Shown: positions 14,730 to 22,739 of the stretch, piece after piece
How the letters are laid out: every line of letters starts with the position of its first letter
How positions within the stretch are numbered: position 1 is the first letter of the stretch
NCBI GenBank assembly: GCA_018882835.1
Contig: VERE01000018.1
Location: 1-50,923 of the forward strand
Source of the DNA: Limnohabitans sp.
GTDB lineage: Bacteria; Pseudomonadota; Gammaproteobacteria; Burkholderiales; Burkholderiaceae_C
Direction of reading: 5' to 3'
Length of the DNA stretch: 50,923 nt
Position numbers and translations under genes: made by a program
The notes under the pieces: model-generated
Seen by the model: the letters and a program-made list of their open reading frames with translations, nothing else
Database searches by the model: none
What the model was told of the DNA's origin: nothing

Positions 14730-17057
14730 ATGCCAATTTCAGGTGCGATTTCCTCGCTTTTATCCAGAGCCCTCAAGTCTGTCAGGAAGCAATTTCTCAG
14801 AATCCTGCTGGGGCTTTCGGTTGTGTTTGTCATTTGCTTGCACACCGCTGGCCAGTTCAATATTGCTTTCATCGATCAACTCGAGAACATTCTCTATGAC
14901 GCAAGGCTGAAGCTCACGCTCAAAGAGGGAACAGATGCGTCAGTGGTGATCCTGGACATTGACGAGAAAAGTTTGGCGCTCCCGGAGTTGGGGCGTTGGC
15001 CCTGGGGGCAGGACAAAATGGCAGCGATCGTGAATACGCTGTTTGACCGTTACCACGTCAAAATCCTAGGCTTTGATGCTGTTTGGGCCGAGAAAGACAC
15101 GAGCTCCGGTTTGGACGCATTGAAAAAGCTGGCTCAAGAGGATTTGAAAACAGTCCCCGGCTTTGCCCAAGCGGTGAAAAAGCTTGAACCTCAACTGGAC
15201 CATGAAGCCTTGTTTGCTTCGGCGCTCAAGGATCGACCTGTTGTCCTGGGATTCTTTTTCAATTCTGCCAAAGAGCCCATGACCTCGGGTGTCTTGCCCG
15301 ATCCCAGCGTTTCTCCTGAAAGCATGGCTCAACGTGATGTCAGTTTTCCGCTGCGCAACGGCTATGGCGCCAACTTGCCAAGTTTGGTTGCAAGCACTTC
15401 CGTGGGCGGGCATTTCAGCCCAACGGTTGACCCGGATGGCGTGATTCGTCGCGTGCCACTTTTTTTGGAATACAAAGGGCAATATTACGAAGCACTGTCA
15501 CTGGCGATGTTGCGGTTGCTGATGGGTATTGAGCACCCGGAGCACACACGTTTGGGAAGGATGCCAGACCTGATGCCTGGCATTGATTTACTTCCTGATG
15601 CGCCTGAGAATTTGCCCTCGGGAACTCTGTGGCCTTTGGAGGCTATCGGTGTAGGCCCCCTGGCTATTCCAGTGGATCAGCGTACTCAGGCACTCATCCC
15701 CTTTAGAGGCCCCCCAGGCAGCTTCCAATATGTATCGCTCGCCGACGTTTACAAAGGCACGTTGCCGGTAGAAACCCTGCGCGACAAAATTGTGATTGTT
15801 GGAACAACGGCTTTGGGCTTGGCTGACCTGCGGTCAACACCTGTCAGCGCGGTGTATCCCGGCGTGGAAGTCCACGCCAATTTGATTTCAGGCATGATCC
15901 AGTCAACTTCAGGGGGCATCAAAAGCATTCCAGTCAATGCCAAGGCGGCAGAATTCCTGGCCCTGATGCTTCTAGGGGGTGTCTTCGCTTGGCTACTGCC
16001 TTTCATCGCGCCAACCTGGAGCACACTGGTCACCAGTTTGACGACATTGGGTTTGTTGGGTCTGAACCTTTATGCATGGGAAGCTGGGCTCGTTTTGCCT
16101 CTGGCCTCCCTGATCCTGCTTTTGTTGAGCATCTACGTTCTCAACATGGCTTATGGCTATCTCGTGGAGGCACGTTCCAAGCGTCAATTCACGGAGTTGT
16201 TTGGTCAATATGTTCCGCCAGAACTGGTGGACAAAATGGCCGAAGACCCTGAAAAGTACAGCATGGAGGGAAAGAAGGAAGTCTTGACGGTTCTGTTCTC
16301 TGATGTGGTGGGGTTCACCTCCATTTCAGAGCGCCTGAGCCCTCAGGAACTCGCAGCATTTATCAATGAATACCTGACCACCATGAGTCAGGTCATTCGC
16401 GAACAAGGCGGTACGCTGGACAAATACATTGGTGATGCAATCATGGCCTTTTGGGGCGCCCCTGTCCCGGATCCAGGGCACGCCACGAATGCCGTTGTGG
16501 CAGCGCTTCGCATGCAGTCTGGTTTGAACCTGCTGCGGCAATCGTTTGAAGCTCGGGGCTGGCCTTCGATCGCCATTGGCATCGGTTTGAGCAGTGGTGA
16601 AATGACAGTAGGGGACATGGGCTCCAAGGTTCGCAAGGCCTATACCGTCATGGGCGATACAGTCAATCTGGGGTCTCGGCTCGAAGGCATCACACGTCAA
16701 TATGGCGTGGGCATTTTGGTCTCGGAAGAAACGGTGATGTTGAGCGAAGGGGTGCTTTACCGTGAAATTGACGCAGTCCGTGTCAAGGGAAAAGACAACC
16801 CGATCAAAATTTATGAGCCTCTTGTCCTCGAGGCTGAGGCCACGCAGCAGACGCGCCTGGATCTTGAGATGTGGCATTCGGTCCTGAGGCTTTACCGCGC
16901 CCAACAATGGGTTGAGGCGCTCGCGCTCCTGAACGAGCTGCGGTCGCAGGCACCCACGGACAAGCTTTACCAGATCTACAGCGAGAGGATCACCGAATAC
17001 CAATTGGATCCTCCTGCGGCCGATTGGGATGGCGTTAAAAAATTCGACTCCAAGTGA
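14730..17057 (+). CDS. CHASE2-domain class III adenylate cyclase
   Basis: A 775-residue inner-membrane signalling enzyme making cAMP from ATP. One membrane helix (about 22-41) is followed by a large extracytoplasmic CHASE2 sensor (about 45-400), three closely spaced helices (about 407-475) and a cytoplasmic class III cyclase domain (about 512-700). The catalytic set is complete: metal-binding Asp525 (FSDVVGF) and Asp569 (YIGD), adenine-selecting Lys565 and Asp643 (TVMGD), and transition-state Asn646 and Arg650. The Lys/Asp pair indicates ATP rather than GTP. A roughly 70-residue tail follows the cyclase. ATG 14730 lies 1 nt past the preceding stop. Confidence 0.95.
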   Translation: MPISGAISSLLSRALKSVRKQFLRILLGLSVVFVICLHTAGQFNIAFIDQLENILYDARLKLTLKEGTDASVVILDIDEKSLALPELGRWPWGQDKMAAIVNTLFDRYHVKILGFDAVWAEKDTSSGLDALKKLAQEDLKTVPGFAQAVKKLEPQLDHEALFASALKDRPVVLGFFFNSAKEPMTSGVLPDPSVSPESMAQRDVSFPLRNGYGANLPSLVASTSVGGHFSPTVDPDGVIRRVPLFLEYKGQYYEALSLAMLRLLMGIEHPEHTRLGRMPDLMPGIDLLPDAPENLPSGTLWPLEAIGVGPLAIPVDQRTQALIPFRGPPGSFQYVSLADVYKGTLPVETLRDKIVIVGTTALGLADLRSTPVSAVYPGVEVHANLISGMIQSTSGGIKSIPVNAKAAEFLALMLLGGVFAWLLPFIAPTWSTLVTSLTTLGLLGLNLYAWEAGLVLPLASLILLLLSIYVLNMAYGYLVEARSKRQFTELFGQYVPPELVDKMAEDPEKYSMEGKKEVLTVLFSDVVGFTSISERLSPQELAAFINEYLTTMSQVIREQGGTLDKYIGDAIMAFWGAPVPDPGHATNAVVAALRMQSGLNLLRQSFEARGWPSIAIGIGLSSGEMTVGDMGSKVRKAYTVMGDTVNLGSRLEGITRQYGVGILVSEETVMLSEGVLYREIDAVRVKGKDNPIKIYEPLVLEAEATQQTRLDLEMWHSVLRLYRAQQWVEALALLNELRSQAPTDKLYQIYSERITEYQLDPPAADWDGVKKFDSK

Positions 17058-17065
17058 GGTCATGC

Positions 17066-17755
17066 ATGAAATTGAAAGCGATCTTCAACGGATTTCTTTT
17101 GTCTTGGTGCGCTTTGTTTTTTGCAGCACCAGTGAGTGCCCAAGAAGCCGGCACCCTAAGCCGAGTTTCAGGCAAAGCCACGGTGACGACGACTGAAAAT
17201 GCAAGCCGTGAAGCCAAAGCAAATGAGTCTGTCTCAGTGGGTGACATAGTGACCACCGAGTCTGGCGCGGAGGTTCTGATCCGTTTCAAGGACAACTCCA
17301 CCATGATTGTTCGCTCCGCGAGCAAGCTCAAAATTAGTCAATTTCGTTTCGAGAAAAAATCGACAGACACATCACAGACCAGCCTCTTGTCGGGGACCTT
17401 GCGTGCTGTCAGTGGCCAAATTGCCAAGGCTCAACCCTCTAACGTCAAATACGATGCTGGCGCGGCCACCATTGGTATTCGGGGCACCGACATTGAGCTT
17501 GCCATCGTGCCTGAAGGTGCCAAGGACAGGGCAGGGATCTACAACTACGTGCACTCAGGCGAAACCGAGATGAAATTGGAGACAGGTGAGACTGCTGTTG
17601 TCTCGAAAGAGTTGACGGGCTTTACCCCGGAAACACTCTTGCCGGGCGAAACCCGTTTGCAAGTGTTGCGCGATCGGCCTGCCTTTTTACAGTCGGGTGG
17701 TTTTGATGCCCTTCTTCAGCAACTGACGGCGCCCAGAATCCCCATGATTCGCTGA
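17066..17755 (+). CDS. Secreted FecR-domain protein
   Basis: A 229-residue protein with a signal peptide cleaved near AAPVSAQ (residue 26) and a FecR-type beta domain (about 40-150: VSVGDIVTTESGAEVLIRFKDNS..., ending in ATIGIRGTDIEL). There is no transmembrane anchor and no partner sigma factor or TonB receptor gene, so this is not a classical iron-siderophore FecR. Periplasmic FecR proteins frequently neighbour CHASE2 cyclases. I infer that it may be a ligand or modulator of the CHASE2 sensor encoded 8 nt upstream. The ATG is preceded by GAGGTC. Confidence 0.88.
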   Translation: MKLKAIFNGFLLSWCALFFAAPVSAQEAGTLSRVSGKATVTTTENASREAKANESVSVGDIVTTESGAEVLIRFKDNSTMIVRSASKLKISQFRFEKKSTDTSQTSLLSGTLRAVSGQIAKAQPSNVKYDAGAATIGIRGTDIELAIVPEGAKDRAGIYNYVHSGETEMKLETGETAVVSKELTGFTPETLLPGETRLQVLRDRPAFLQSGGFDALLQQLTAPRIPMIR

Positions 17756-17771
17756 ATCCCTGAACCCAGCC

Positions 17772-18647
17772 ATGCGCAGTCTCTGGGGCATTTTTGCTGT
17801 TGCATTGTGTTGGGCCTTGGGCTTGACGGGATGCGCCCTTCAGAGTTCGCGCATCAGTTCCAGCATCCCCGGCACTTTGGCCGAGTCGGGTTACAAGGAA
17901 GTTCTTTTCAATCCTCACCAGAGGTTATGGTACCGCGCACAGCAAACTGGTACCGCGCCGGCGCTTCGTTTGAGAGTTTACATAGAAGGGGATGGTGCCA
18001 GTTGGTGGCAAAGGAAAATTCCGCCAGCGGATCCGACGCCGCGCGTGTCAATTTCAGCTGCGCTCGCGGTACTGGATGACTTTCCCACGGTGGCATACCT
18101 GCCGAGGCCATGTCAGTGGCTGGCGAATGTGCAGTCTTGTCCTCAAGCCTGGTGGACTGGCGGTCGTTTTGGGGAAGAGGTGATTGCGCTCAGTATGAAC
18201 AGCCTGGATTGGCTGAAACATCAAACCGGCGCGTTCGAGCTGGAGCTGATAGGCCATTCTGGGGGGGGGACGCTGGCCGTTCTTTTGGCCGCACGGAGGC
18301 CGGATGTTCACTGTGTCATCACACTGGCATCTCCCCTTGATACAGCAGCTTGGGCACGGGCCATGTCTGTCGGCGCACTTCGCGAGTCCCATAACCCTTT
18401 GACTGTTGCTGCCGGCTTGCATGATGTCCCTATGTGGCACTACTTCGGCAGTCAGGATGAGATTGCGCCAGAGGAAATCAGCAAGCTTTTTTTACAAAAA
18501 TGGCCACATGCCAAAAGTGTGGTTATTGAAGGCTGGACCCATACAAAGCCCTGGGTAACCCGTGCCCGTGAATTTAAAAAAGAAAACTGTCTTATGGACG
18601 CCAGGGCCTCGGACAGTACTAGTCGATCGCCTGGGACAGATCTTTGA
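17772..18647 (+). CDS. Alpha/beta-hydrolase lipoprotein
   Basis: A 291-residue predicted lipoprotein. The signal peptide ends in a lipobox, LTGC, with Cys21 as the acylated residue. It continues as an alpha/beta-hydrolase: nucleophile elbow GHSGGG with Ser163, a possible acid in YFGSQDEI and a His in EGWTHTKPW. It is probably periplasmic, anchored in the inner or outer membrane, and acts on an ester or similar bond of unknown kind. It is the last gene of the cyclase operon, 16 nt after FecR. Its final 29 nt overlap the end of the convergent phosphodiesterase gene. Confidence 0.85.
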   Translation: MRSLWGIFAVALCWALGLTGCALQSSRISSSIPGTLAESGYKEVLFNPHQRLWYRAQQTGTAPALRLRVYIEGDGASWWQRKIPPADPTPRVSISAALAVLDDFPTVAYLPRPCQWLANVQSCPQAWWTGGRFGEEVIALSMNSLDWLKHQTGAFELELIGHSGGGTLAVLLAARRPDVHCVITLASPLDTAAWARAMSVGALRESHNPLTVAAGLHDVPMWHYFGSQDEIAPEEISKLFLQKWPHAKSVVIEGWTHTKPWVTRAREFKKENCLMDARASDSTSRSPGTDL

Positions 18648-19452
18648 TTTGTCGATCAATCACAGACTGGATACCCAGGACCTGGCTTGCAGGGCTAGAG
18701 AACAGCGCAAATTCTCTCAAGAAAAAGATGCGTGACTGTTTGCTCAGCAGTGATTTTGACCGCGAAGGGTCTACCGTACGCCATTCGTCGGACAACTGGT
18801 GGGTTAAACCATCACCAATTTCCGGCATGGCGCTTGCCATGATGTCCGCCTCCTGCACCAAAACGGTTTGACAGGGCAACTGGCGGTCATCGAAGACCCT
18901 GCCCCTCACTTTTTGATGAGATTCTTTGACCAGGGTGGGGTCTGTCTGCAAAATCATATGGCTTACAGCCTTTTGATCATCCTCATGAACGCCACACATT
19001 TGCATCAAGGGCGTGAGGGCAGCAACCGATTGGCCTTCAATTTCCGAGGTGAACTGATTGATCTTTCCGCTATGAAACAGGTCATGACTGCAAATGGCAA
19101 GAAACATCTGCCATTCATGGGGCAGCAGCATAGAAGGCGATGACTGACCTTGGCAGCTCCTTTGTGCAAGCAACAAAGTGGTCAAAGCAACAACCGTGTC
19201 TGAGATGTGCAGCCGATTGTGATAGCTGGGTTCGAGGGAAACTTTTGACTTTTGAGCACCATCATGCTCTATGCGTTCTGCAATCGATGTCACGCAATCA
19301 AGCATGGCTTGATAACGTTGAGGGAGACGTGCGCCTGGGGAATGGCCTAGCTGCAGCAAAGCGCTGTTGACCACGCGTGGCAAACCAGGCCAATCGTGCG
19401 GCCACCGCTTGCGAAGATTCACAAACGTTTGACACAATTGCTGAAGGTCCAT
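18619..19452 (-). CDS. Class I (PDEase_I-type) 3',5'-cyclic nucleotide phosphodiesterase
   Basis: A 277-residue cytoplasmic protein that carries, in order, the signatures of the metal-dependent phosphodiesterases best known from eukaryotes. YHNRLH gives catalytic His78, Asn79 and metal ligand His82. SHDLFHSGKINQF gives His123, Asp124, His127, Gly129 and Asn132, matching HDxxHxGxxNxF. MILQTD lies at 166-171. Asp203 in EADIMAS fits the last metal ligand, and Gln257 in SSPASQV fits the invariant nucleotide-binding Gln. It should hydrolyse cAMP or cGMP. It faces the adenylate cyclase operon with a 29-nt overlap, which suggests that it removes the signal the operon makes. A generic HD-domain hydrolase is the alternative, but the HN and HxGxxN motifs argue against that. 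Confidence 0.82.
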   Translation of the reverse strand: MDLQQLCQTFVNLRKRWPHDWPGLPRVVNSALLQLGHSPGARLPQRYQAMLDCVTSIAERIEHDGAQKSKVSLEPSYHNRLHISDTVVALTTLLLAQRSCQGQSSPSMLLPHEWQMFLAICSHDLFHSGKINQFTSEIEGQSVAALTPLMQMCGVHEDDQKAVSHMILQTDPTLVKESHQKVRGRVFDDRQLPCQTVLVQEADIMASAMPEIGDGLTHQLSDEWRTVDPSRSKSLLSKQSRIFFLREFALFSSPASQVLGIQSVIDRQIKDLSQAID

Positions 19453-19454
19453 TC

Positions 19455-19514
19455 AATGACAAAATGAAATTAACAGATTCGCCAAATGTATCATTTGAAT
19501 ATTGAATTGTCATT
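19455..19514. repeat. Inverted repeat AATGACAA ... TTGTCATT flanking the phosphodiesterase promoter
   Basis: Two 8-bp arms (19455-19462 and 19507-19514) are separated by 44 bases. One overlaps the -35 box; the other sits immediately upstream of the start codon. This is compatible with two operator half-sites and looping, or it may be chance in AT-rich DNA. Confidence 0.3.
19485..19513 (-). promoter_or_regulatory. Candidate sigma-70 promoter of the phosphodiesterase gene
   Basis: On the minus strand ATGACA (five of six matches to the -35 consensus) is separated by 17 bases from TACATT (four of six to the -10). A transcript would start near 19478, giving a leader of about 26 nt. The region is unusually AT-rich for this window. 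No Shine-Dalgarno sequence precedes the ATG at 19452. Confidence 0.45.
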
Positions 19515-19572
19515 TTTAAGAATTTGATGGCGGTTCCCTTGGTCAGGTAACAGCCTGCTTCAAATTCTCTTC

Positions 19573-20388
19573 CTATCCACCTCTAACCGTTGCACTCATC
19601 CCCCCGTCGATCACCAAGTCGATCCCGGATATGAAACGTGCCCGGTCGGATGCCAAAAAGACGGCAGCATTGGCCACATCCCAAGCGTCCCCCATCTTGC
19701 CCAGAGGAATTTGCGCGTTGCGACGGTTGACCATGGCACGCTCATCTTCGCCATAGGTGCCCATCATGGTTTTGCGAATTCTGGGCGTGTCAACCAGGCC
19801 CACGACCAATGAATTGACCCGAATGTTGTCTGGTGCGTACTCCACCGCCATCATTTTGCAAAAATGGTTAGTGGCAGCCTTGGTGACGCCATAGGCCAAG
19901 TGAGGGATTCCCACGTAGCGCTGAGAAGCGACCGAGGAGGTGCAAAGGATCACGCCACTTCCCGCTTGCCGCATCGCCGGAATGGCGGCTTGGGAAGCCA
20001 GGTGCAATGCCAACAGGTTGGCATCCGCGATGCGTTGCCAATCCGATGCCGTGGTGCGCGCTGAATCACCTGATTTTCCGATGCCCACATTGTTGTGCAG
20101 CACATGCAGGCCTCCGAAATGAGAGACCGTTTGTGACACAGCATTTTGAACGCTGGCCTCGGCCGTGACATCCACTTGACAGGCTTGCGCCTGATGACCC
20201 TCCGAACGGATGAAATCCACCGTGGCTTTCGCTGCCTCCAGATTCAGGTCACCCACCATCACTTGTGCGCTTGCCCGAGCGTAGGCAATAGCGATCGCCT
20301 GTCCGATCGCCCAGCCAGCAGTCGCTGCGCCTGCACCCAGAACCAGGCAGACACGGCCAGACAAGCAACCGTCGGTAGGGGTGTTCAT
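19573..20388 (-). CDS. Short-chain dehydrogenase/reductase
   Basis: A 271-residue classical SDR. It has a cofactor loop (VLGAGAATAGWAIG, about 16-29), a VDVT motif, NNVG in place of NNAG (LHNNVGIG), and a catalytic Ser-Tyr-Lys triad in TSSVASQ and YGVTKAA. It also has the C-terminal FISGIDLVIDGGMSA. The acidic residue in VGDLN at the end of the second strand suggests NAD(H) preference. It starts within the stop of the upstream acyl-CoA dehydrogenase gene (ATGA overlap), so it probably oxidises a 3-hydroxyacyl-CoA or alcohol intermediate in the same pathway. The 120-base gap to the phosphodiesterase gene contains that gene's promoter. Confidence 0.93.
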   Translation of the reverse strand: MNTPTDGCLSGRVCLVLGAGAATAGWAIGQAIAIAYARASAQVMVGDLNLEAAKATVDFIRSEGHQAQACQVDVTAEASVQNAVSQTVSHFGGLHVLHNNVGIGKSGDSARTTASDWQRIADANLLALHLASQAAIPAMRQAGSGVILCTSSVASQRYVGIPHLAYGVTKAATNHFCKMMAVEYAPDNIRVNSLVVGLVDTPRIRKTMMGTYGEDERAMVNRRNAQIPLGKMGDAWDVANAAVFLASDRARFISGIDLVIDGGMSATVRGG

Positions 20389-21494
20389 GCGTTAAATAAA
20401 AGTTGGTCCATGCGTCGCAAATGTTGACCGGTTTGTCCAAACAGCAACTCAATTTGCGTGGCGCGCCGAAAGCATCGTGCCACATAAAGTTCTTCCGTCA
20501 CGCCCATGGCACCATGCAGTTGCACCGCACCCTGTCCGATGGCGCGCAGGGCCCGTCCAATGCAGACTTTGCAGGAGGAAACGGCCAAAGCACGTTCCTC
20601 TGTCGAGCTTTCCTGCGCAGCCAATGAATCTGACACGGCCCAGATCAGAGCCTGCGCTTGCGCCAACGCCAAGTGCATGTCAGCCAGCCGATGCTGCACC
20701 ACTTGAAAGGAGGCCAGAGGTTGTCCGAACTGTTGTCGCTGACGAACGTGTTCCAGGGTATCTTGCATCATGCGCTGCATGAGGCCGACGGCCTCGGCGC
20801 AGACGCCCAAGGTAGCCTCTTCGTGCAGGCGATCTTGCAAGTTTGCGGCGCTCAGTCCTTGGCACAAAATATCATCGTCAGAAATTTCGACTTGGTCGAA
20901 ATGAACCTCACTCAGTTCCTGACCATCGAGTCCTGGAACATCTCGCCGATGAATGCCCGGTGTTTGCGCATTCAGCCACACCCATGTCAAGCCGTGTTCT
21001 GAAGACTGCGCGCTGATCAAAAAATGTGTGGCATTTTGAGCACCCTGGACAAAGGACTTTCGACCCTCGAGCAAGCGGGTGCCTTCGACGGTGCGCAACT
21101 TTGTATTGAGAGTATGGCGCTGCAATCGGTGGCCTGGTTCGGCATCTGCCCAAGCCAGGCGAATCTTGCCTTGCCGCCAAGAAGATTGCCATTCCATCAC
21201 TTTGGCGCCATGGCCTGCACCCAGTGCAGTTTGCGCAATCAAGCCAGAGGTGAGGTAGGGTTCAGCGAAGAGCCAAGGCCCCAAGGCCCAAAGAACGCGC
21301 AGGTGCATGCGCAGGCCACCTTCAAGCTCGAGCAATTCGAGGTCATGCAGAAGTCGAGGCCAGAGTTGCGCTGGCGTGGTCGAAGCGCTCTCAGGGTCCT
21401 TGCGCGCCCAATTGGAAGGATCAATGTGGTCTGTTAACCATCGTGACAGGCTATCGCAGAGCGCTTGTTCGGTGTCGTTGAGAAATTCCGTCAT
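20385..21494 (-). CDS. Acyl-CoA dehydrogenase-like protein, smaller subunit
   Basis: A 369-residue member of the acyl-CoA dehydrogenase family. The C-terminal helical domain is well kept (RQQFGQPLASFQVVQHRLADM, QLHGAMGVTEELYV). The N-terminal and middle regions are short and divergent. In two-gene dehydrogenases of steroid, pimeloyl-CoA or similar pathways, one subunit often keeps FAD contacts while the partner supplies the catalytic base. This product is probably the second subunit of the enzyme encoded 3 nt upstream. Flavoprotein, cytoplasmic; substrate unknown. Confidence 0.9.
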   Translation of the reverse strand: MTEFLNDTEQALCDSLSRWLTDHIDPSNWARKDPESASTTPAQLWPRLLHDLELLELEGGLRMHLRVLWALGPWLFAEPYLTSGLIAQTALGAGHGAKVMEWQSSWRQGKIRLAWADAEPGHRLQRHTLNTKLRTVEGTRLLEGRKSFVQGAQNATHFLISAQSSEHGLTWVWLNAQTPGIHRRDVPGLDGQELSEVHFDQVEISDDDILCQGLSAANLQDRLHEEATLGVCAEAVGLMQRMMQDTLEHVRQRQQFGQPLASFQVVQHRLADMHLALAQAQALIWAVSDSLAAQESSTEERALAVSSCKVCIGRALRAIGQGAVQLHGAMGVTEELYVARCFRRATQIELLFGQTGQHLRRMDQLLFNA

Positions 21495-21497
21495 GGC

Positions 21498-22694
21498 TTA
21501 GCCCCTGAGCAACTGGGCCGCGATGATGTTGCGCTGAACCTCATTGGTCCCACCGTAGATAGAGGCGGCACGGTCGTTCAAGTAAGAGGACATGGCAAAC
21601 ACAGCATCTTCTGACAGCGTCAATTCATGCTGAGACGCTTGGTTGAGGGGCGGCCTGTACATGGCATGTTGACCCACAATTTGGACATGCAACTCTGTCA
21701 GGTGTTGCTTCAATTCGGTGGCCAGAATTTTCCCCATGGAAGGGCGGATACCCATGGGCTCGCCTCGCATTTGCGATCGCAAGGCAGACATTTCCAGGGC
21801 TTGCAATGCATCGATTCGGGCAGACGCATCGGCCAGTTTCAGTCGCAGGTCAGCGTATTCGGGTTCGCTGCGTTGATCTGGGGAAAATGCCTGTTGCAAA
21901 GCTTTTCTCAAGCGTTGCCAACGCGCCCGAAGGTTGGGGGCCCAGGTTCCTCCGCGCTCGTGCTGCAACAAATACTTGGCGATTTCCCACCCCTGGTTTT
22001 CCTCACCGATCAAGCCACTGACAGGGACACGTACATCATCGAAAAACACCTGGTTCAACTCATGGTCGCCAGAGACGCTGGGAATGGGGCGAACAGAAAT
22101 ACCGGGCAATTTCATGGAGAAGCAAAGAAAACTGATGCCACTTTGAGGCTTGCCTTCGCGCTGCGTCCTGACGAGGCAAAACATGTGGCTGGCATGGTGG
22201 GCATGGGTGGTCCAGATTTTGGAACCGTTCAAGGTGTAGTGGTCACCCTCTCTCACTGCTTGGCATGACAAAGAGGCCAGGTCGGAGCCTGATCCGGGCT
22301 CCGAATAGCCTTGGCACCAGTAATCCGTTCCCATGCGAATCCCAGGCAGCCAACGCTCTTTTTGAGCAGGTGTGCCGTAGGCCATGAGCACGGGTGCCAC
22401 CATGCCAGGCCCCATGGGAGCGCGCGCGGGGGCCTCTGCCGCGGCCAATTCGCTGGCGAAAATGTAGCGTTGCATGGGCGTCCAACCCGTGCCGCCGTAT
22501 TCGACAGGCCATTGCGGCACACTCCAACCCCGGTGGGCCAATACACGGTGCCAGTCGTTGCCCTGTGGGTAGTCGGTGAAGATGCCTGAATTGCGATGAC
22601 CCGCAGTGCGCAGTTCTGGCGTCAGTGACTGTCTTAAAAAGTCACGGACCTCTTGCTGAAAAGCCAATTCCTCGGCATTCAATGGGAACAACAT
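21498..22694 (-). CDS. Acyl-CoA dehydrogenase, larger subunit
   Basis: A 398-residue acyl-CoA dehydrogenase. The FAD-binding motif is clear (CQGYSEPGSGSDLASL), followed by LNGSKIWTTHAH. The C-terminal end reads IYGGTNEVQRNIIAAQLLRG, which is the FAD/tetramer contact. It introduces an alpha-beta double bond in an acyl-CoA and passes electrons to ETF. Gene order minus strand: this gene, the second dehydrogenase subunit, then an SDR. A strong terminator lies between it and the binding-protein gene upstream, so it must have its own promoter in the roughly 15-nt remainder or within that gene, or rely on read-through. Confidence 0.95.
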   Translation of the reverse strand: MLFPLNAEELAFQQEVRDFLRQSLTPELRTAGHRNSGIFTDYPQGNDWHRVLAHRGWSVPQWPVEYGGTGWTPMQRYIFASELAAAEAPARAPMGPGMVAPVLMAYGTPAQKERWLPGIRMGTDYWCQGYSEPGSGSDLASLSCQAVREGDHYTLNGSKIWTTHAHHASHMFCLVRTQREGKPQSGISFLCFSMKLPGISVRPIPSVSGDHELNQVFFDDVRVPVSGLIGEENQGWEIAKYLLQHERGGTWAPNLRARWQRLRKALQQAFSPDQRSEPEYADLRLKLADASARIDALQALEMSALRSQMRGEPMGIRPSMGKILATELKQHLTELHVQIVGQHAMYRPPLNQASQHELTLSEDAVFAMSSYLNDRAASIYGGTNEVQRNIIAAQLLRG

Positions 22695-22709
22695 GGCCAG
22701 AGCCTTTGC

Positions 22710-22735
22710 AAAAAAAAAGCGCCCCGAAGGGCGCT
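22710..22735 (-). terminator. Rho-independent terminator after the ABC binding-protein gene
   Basis: On the minus strand a perfect 7-bp GC-rich stem, AGCGCCC-TTCG-GGGCGCT, is followed by nine T residues and begins 4 nt after the stop codon at 22740. The UUCG tetraloop makes it exceptionally stable. Confidence 0.95.
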
Positions 22736-22739
22736 GGCA

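Noticed and set aside
17066..17755. Classical iron-siderophore surface-signalling system
   Set aside because: Only a FecR domain is present; no sigma factor or TonB-dependent receptor gene is encoded nearby, and the partner is an adenylate cyclase.
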